Assembly: GCF_016756775.1 (NCBI RefSeq)
Contig: NZ_JAERMU010000022.1
Location: forward strand, 1 to 64,000
Source of the DNA: Dryocola clanedunensis subsp. sulfonylureivorans
GTDB taxonomy: Bacteria; Pseudomonadota; Gammaproteobacteria; Enterobacterales; Enterobacteriaceae
Length of the DNA: 64,000 bases
Direction: 5' to 3'
The notes under the pieces are model-generated. The model did no database searches. It was not told where the DNA came from and worked only from the letters and a program-made list of their open reading frames with translations. Below, piece after piece: positions 59,167 through 64,000 of the stretch. A program made the translations under genes and the position numbers. Position 1 is the first letter of the stretch. Each line of letters starts with the position of its first letter.

Positions 59167-60708
59167 TTACCAGGACTGAGTTGCTTTGAAGGAATCGAGG
59201 ATGCCTTTCAGCTTGCCTTCGATTTCGTCGTTATAGCCACCAGATTGGTTGATTTCTTGCATCAGCGGAGCATGGTCACGGTCAACGTAAGCCATCAGAG
59301 CGGCTTCGAAGCTACCGATTTTGGCCAGTTCCACATCTTCGAGGTAACCGCGTTCAGCAGCGAACAGAACCAGAGACTGATGCGCAACGGACATTGGCGC
59401 ATACTGTTTCTGCTTCAGAAGCTCGGTCACTTTCTGACCGTGGTTCAGCTGCTTACGGGTCGCATCGTCAAGGTCGGATGCAAACTGAGAGAACGCTGCA
59501 AGTTCACGATACTGTGCCAGCGCGGTACGGATACCACCGGACAGTTTTTTCATGATCTTGGTCTGCGCTGCACCACCAACACGGGATACGGAGATACCCG
59601 GGTTAACCGCTGGACGAATACCGGCGTTAAACAGGTTGGATTCCAGGAAGATCTGACCATCGGTAATGGAAATTACGTTGGTCGGAACGAACGCGGAAAC
59701 GTCACCAGCTTGCGTTTCGATAATTGGCAGCGCGGTCAGTGAACCGGTTTTCCCTTTCACTTCACCTTTAGTGAATGCTTCAACGTAATCGGCGTTAACA
59801 CGCGCAGCACGTTCCAGCAGACGGGAGTGAAGATAGAAAACGTCGCCCGGATAAGCTTCACGACCTGGTGGACGACGAAGCAGCAGGGAAATCTGACGGT
59901 AAGCAACGGCCTGTTTAGACAGATCGTCATAAACGATCAGTGCGTCTTCACCGCGGTCACGGAAGTATTCACCCATTGCGCAGCCGGAGTACGGTGCCAG
60001 GTATTGCAGCGCAGCAGATTCTGATGCGGTTGCAACAACAACGATGGTGTTTGCCAGCGCGCCGTGCTCTTCCAGTTTACGAACCACGTTAGAGATAGTG
60101 GACGCTTTCTGGCCGATAGCAACATAGATACATTTGATGCCGGAATCGCGCTGGTTGATGATGGCATCAATGGCCAGTGCGGTTTTACCGGTCTGACGGT
60201 CACCGATGACCAGCTCACGCTGACCACGGCCGATTGGAATCATGGCATCAACAGATTTATAGCCAGTCTGTACAGGCTGGTCTACGGACTGACGCTCGAT
60301 TACGCCCGGAGCGATGGCTTCAACGGCTGAGAAGCCGTCGTGGTCCAGTGGACCTTTACCGTCGATGGGTGCACCCAGGGTGTTCACCACGCGGCCCAGC
60401 AGGCCACGACCGACAGGAACTTCAAGAATACGGCCAGTACACTTAACTTTCATGCCTTCGGCAAGGTCAGCGTACGGACCCATTACTACAGCACCTACAG
60501 AGTCGCGCTCGAGGTTCAGTGCAATAGCGTAACGGTTACCCGGCAGGGAGATCATCTCACCCTGCATAACATCGGCCAGGCCGTGTACACGGATGATACC
60601 GTCACTGACGGATACGATAGTACCTTCGTTGTGAGCTTCGCTCACCACATTGAACTGAGCAATGCGCTGCTTGATCAGTTCGCTGATTTCGGTGGAATTC
60701 AGTTGCAT
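59167..60708 (-). CDS. atpA: ATP synthase alpha subunit
   Basis: 513 residues; the non-catalytic nucleotide-binding F1 subunit. P-loop [15 protein letters not shown] (about 169-183) and the Arg finger region in SISRVGG-type [14 protein letters not shown]. Length equals E. coli. Confidence 0.97.
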   Translation of the reverse strand: MQLNSTEISELIKQRIAQFNVVSEAHNEGTIVSVSDGIIRVHGLADVMQGEMISLPGNRYAIALNLERDSVGAVVMGPYADLAEGMKVKCTGRILEVPVGRGLLGRVVNTLGAPIDGKGPLDHDGFSAVEAIAPGVIERQSVDQPVQTGYKSVDAMIPIGRGQRELVIGDRQTGKTALAIDAIINQRDSGIKCIYVAIGQKASTISNVVRKLEEHGALANTIVVVATASESAALQYLAPYSGCAMGEYFRDRGEDALIVYDDLSKQAVAYRQISLLLRRPPGREAYPGDVFYLHSRLLERAARVNADYVEAFTKGEVKGKTGSLTALPIIETQAGDVSAFVPTNVISITDGQIFLESNLFNAGIRPAVNPGISVSRVGGAAQTKIMKKLSGGIRTALAQYRELAAFSQFASDLDDATRKQLNHGQKVTELLKQKQYAPMSVAHQSLVLFAAERGYLEDVELAKIGSFEAALMAYVDRDHAPLMQEINQSGGYNDEIEGKLKGILDSFKATQSW

Positions 60709-60720
60709 GCTCCAGTCCCC

Positions 60721-61254
60721 TTAAGACTGCAAGACGTCTGCCAGGCGATCAAGACGGGCGCGTACGCTACCATCAATGACCATATCACCCGCTCGGATGA
60801 TGACACCTGCCATTACAGACTTGTCAATTTTGCAATTCAGCTTCACTTTGCGTGACAGACGTTTTTCCATCGCGGCGCTGATTTTCGAAAGCTGGGTTTC
60901 ATTCAGTGCGTTTGCGGAAGTCACTTCGACTTCAACGGTAGCCTCCTGGGCTGCGCGCAACTGAACAAACTGCTCAAGAACATCAGGAAGAACCTTCAGA
61001 CGCCCGTTCTCAGCCATCACCTTAATCAGGTTCTGGCCGTTAGCGTCGAGTTGGTCACCACAGATGGCGATAAACGACTCAGAGAGAGTTTCCGGCGCCA
61101 GTGCACCAGAAAGAAGCTCTGCGATTTGTTCGTTTTCAGACACTTCGGCGGCAAAAGCCAGCATCTGCTGCCAGCTCTCTACGCTTTGGTGTTCAACGGC
61201 AAAGTCAAAAGCTGCTTTGGCGTAGGGGCGAGCTACAGTTACAAATTCAGACAT
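60721..61254 (-). CDS. atpH: ATP synthase delta subunit
   Basis: 177 residues; stator cap of F1. Helical N-domain ([17 protein letters not shown]) and the conserved C-terminal segment [20 protein letters not shown]. It holds the b-subunit dimer. Confidence 0.96.
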   Translation of the reverse strand: MSEFVTVARPYAKAAFDFAVEHQSVESWQQMLAFAAEVSENEQIAELLSGALAPETLSESFIAICGDQLDANGQNLIKVMAENGRLKVLPDVLEQFVQLRAAQEATVEVEVTSANALNETQLSKISAAMEKRLSRKVKLNCKIDKSVMAGVIIRAGDMVIDGSVRARLDRLADVLQS

Positions 61255-61268
61255 CAGCCCCTCCCTCC

Positions 61269-61739
61269 TTACAGTTCAGCGACCAGTTTATCAACGATGT
61301 CGCTGTTAGCAGCTTCATCCACGGAACGTTCAATGATCTTCTCAGCGCCGGCAATTGCCAGCAGAGCGACTTGCTTACGCAGCTCTTCGCGAGCGCGCTT
61401 ACGCTCCGCATCGATTTCTGCCTGGGCTTGAGCCACGATTTTGTTACGTTCCTGCTCTGCCTCGGTTTTCGCTTCTTCGACGATCTGAGCGCGGCGTTTG
61501 TTCGCCTGCTCGATGATCACCTGAGCTTCCGCTTTGGCTTTTTTCAGCTGGTCGGTCGCGTTGGCCTGTGCAAGGTCAAGGTCCTTTTTAGCACGTTCTG
61601 CAGAAGAGAGACCGTCAGCAATTTCTTTTTGACGCTTCTCGATGGCTGCCATTAATGGCGGCCATACATACTTCATGCAGAACAGAACAAACAGGACAAA
61701 CGCGATGGCCTGGCCGAGGATTGTTGCGTTAAGATTCAC
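61269..61739 (-). CDS. atpF: ATP synthase b subunit
   Basis: 156 residues; one N-terminal membrane helix ([20 protein letters not shown]) with a long charged coiled coil (about 35-140). It forms the peripheral stalk as a dimer. Confidence 0.96.
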   Translation of the reverse strand: MNLNATILGQAIAFVLFVLFCMKYVWPPLMAAIEKRQKEIADGLSSAERAKKDLDLAQANATDQLKKAKAEAQVIIEQANKRRAQIVEEAKTEAEQERNKIVAQAQAEIDAERKRAREELRKQVALLAIAGAEKIIERSVDEAANSDIVDKLVAEL

Positions 61740-61789
61740 AGCACAATGCCTCTTTGTTAGTTAACGTTCTGATATTGCTTGGTATCTTA

Positions 61790-62058
<269 letters not shown>

Positions 62059-62088
62059 TCAGTTAAAACGCAGTAGTGGTAAGTAAAA

Positions 62089-63296
<1,208 letters not shown>

Positions 63297-63387
63297 AACG
63301 TAATCATCTCCTGCTCCTTAAGAGGTATGTCGCGTATCGTATAAAACTGCCTTTGCGACTTTGAGTCAAGCCACAAAAAGCGAGCAA

Positions 63388-63415
63388 ATTATACGGTGCT
63401 ACCCCGTGATTTCAA
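63388..63415 (-). promoter_or_regulatory. atp operon promoter
   Basis: Minus strand TTGAAA (63410-63415), 16 bases, TATAAT (63388-63393). Both hexamers and spacer match the main E. coli atpI promoter. The ~500 bases beyond it up to rsmG (63416-63914) are AT-rich, and I see no gene there. Confidence 0.9.
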
Positions 63416-63914
63416 ACATTAAGTAGCAAAAAGGTGAACAAATGTTTAAATAATTTTCTGTACACTTCTTTTTCAACTTTTGCAGAAAGCAGCCATTTTT
63501 AACGAAAACTGCAAATCAGCTGAAATAGCGCTCAACAAAGCGTGTTGAAGATCACAATTCAAACATCTCACATCCACGCTCAATTTGTCTGGGTCATAAA
63601 GTGCTAACCGCATCTGACTGATTAATAAGCTGAATAATGGACACTCTTTTGAAAACAACCCGCAACAGAGTAAAAACACTCCATTGACATTCTCAGTAAA
63701 CAATTAACAACCACAGAAGAGGTTTTGCTCGGGTATTTTTAGCAGGGTTATATTTTCATGGTTTACTAACCCTCAGAAAACCCATTGCCCCACCGTTAAA
63801 AAATCCAGGTTAGATCGTTAACAGTTTGTTGAGTGTAACCAATCATGTCAGTGCATTCCCCCTCAGCTTTTAACCTTCGTGAAACACTGCTTTTTCCACT
63901 TTTTTTGATAAAAA

Positions 63915-64000
63915 TTAATTTTTGTTTGGCTTAATAACGACCAGGTGGCGCTCACCATCCAGTTCAGGCACCTGCAAACGGACAATCTCTTCAACGCTAA
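63915..64000 (-). CDS. rsmG: 16S rRNA m7G527 methyltransferase RsmG, C-terminal end (partial)
   Basis: The last 27 codons and TAA, cut by the window edge. The peptide reads VEEIVRLQVPELDGERHL... ending VVIKPNKN, the C-terminus of RsmG (GidB), which lies upstream of atpI in E. coli. The catalytic part is outside the window. Confidence 0.88.
   Translation of the reverse strand, partial: SVEEIVRLQVPELDGERHLVVIKPNKN

Noticed and set aside
63473-63703. 76-codon frame in the rsmG-atpI gap
   Set aside because: No ribosome site, composition of non-coding DNA, and E. coli has no gene there.

Overview
The window is a chromosomal segment of an enterobacterium of the Enterobacter/Lelliottia/Leclercia type, close to the replication origin. 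The core genes are near-identical to Escherichia coli (rpmH, rnpA, dnaA, gyrB, atp) and keep E. coli order: emrD, ibpBA-yidQR, dgo, yidAB, gyrB-recF-dnaN-dnaA, rpmH-rnpA-yidD-yidC-mnmE, yieE-chrR, adeP-yieH, phoU-pstBACS, glmSU, atpCDGAHFEBI and the end of rsmG. Several E. coli blocks are missing: tnaCAB-mdtL-yidZ after mnmE, the cbr/bgl block before phoU, and cbrA between yidR and dgoT. Genes are present that E. coli lacks at these places. I infer the genus from these losses and gains and have not proved it.

Left end (1-5550): a small accessory island. It holds a CHAP-like peptidase with a lipoprotein, an orphan HicB-type C-terminus, a class 3 lipase of type VI effector type broken by a frameshift with its lipoprotein partner (probable immunity), and the 3' remnant of an ATP-binding regulator. 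A 40-bp inverted repeat brackets the lipase module.

5550-25080: two exported proteins of unknown role, the EmrD drug pump, a polar amino-acid ABC importer, a secreted GH5-like enzyme, an alpha-glucoside PTS operon (aglA-aglB) with divergent regulator YidP, a diguanylate cyclase, the small heat-shock proteins IbpAB behind a sigma-32 promoter, YidQ/YidR, and the D-galactonate operon dgoRKADT with its operators.

25240-32060: a MurNAc utilisation locus (murR divergent from a porin, a DUF2057 protein, murQ and murP), then yidA and yidB.

32185-42650: replication and ribosome/membrane biogenesis (gyrB, recF, dnaN, dnaA facing rpmH, rnpA, yidD, yidC, mnmE). 42870-47810: yieE, chrR, an AT-rich OmpA-domain gene, adeP and yieH. 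47860-56090: phosphate uptake under two Pho boxes, and amino-sugar synthesis (glmU-glmS) with an empty Tn7 attachment site. 56400-64000: the whole ATP synthase operon from its promoter, and the 3' end of rsmG.

The most unusual signal is a dispersed ~142-bp non-coding element with short terminal inverted repeats and two internal palindromes. Two full copies (11641-11782, 31493-31634) and one partial copy (~20111-20194) all lie at 3' ends of minus-strand operons. Each full copy is flanked by a direct duplication of the local terminator hairpin, and that hairpin differs between the two sites. This looks like a MITE-like element that inserts into rho-independent terminators and duplicates the whole hairpin.
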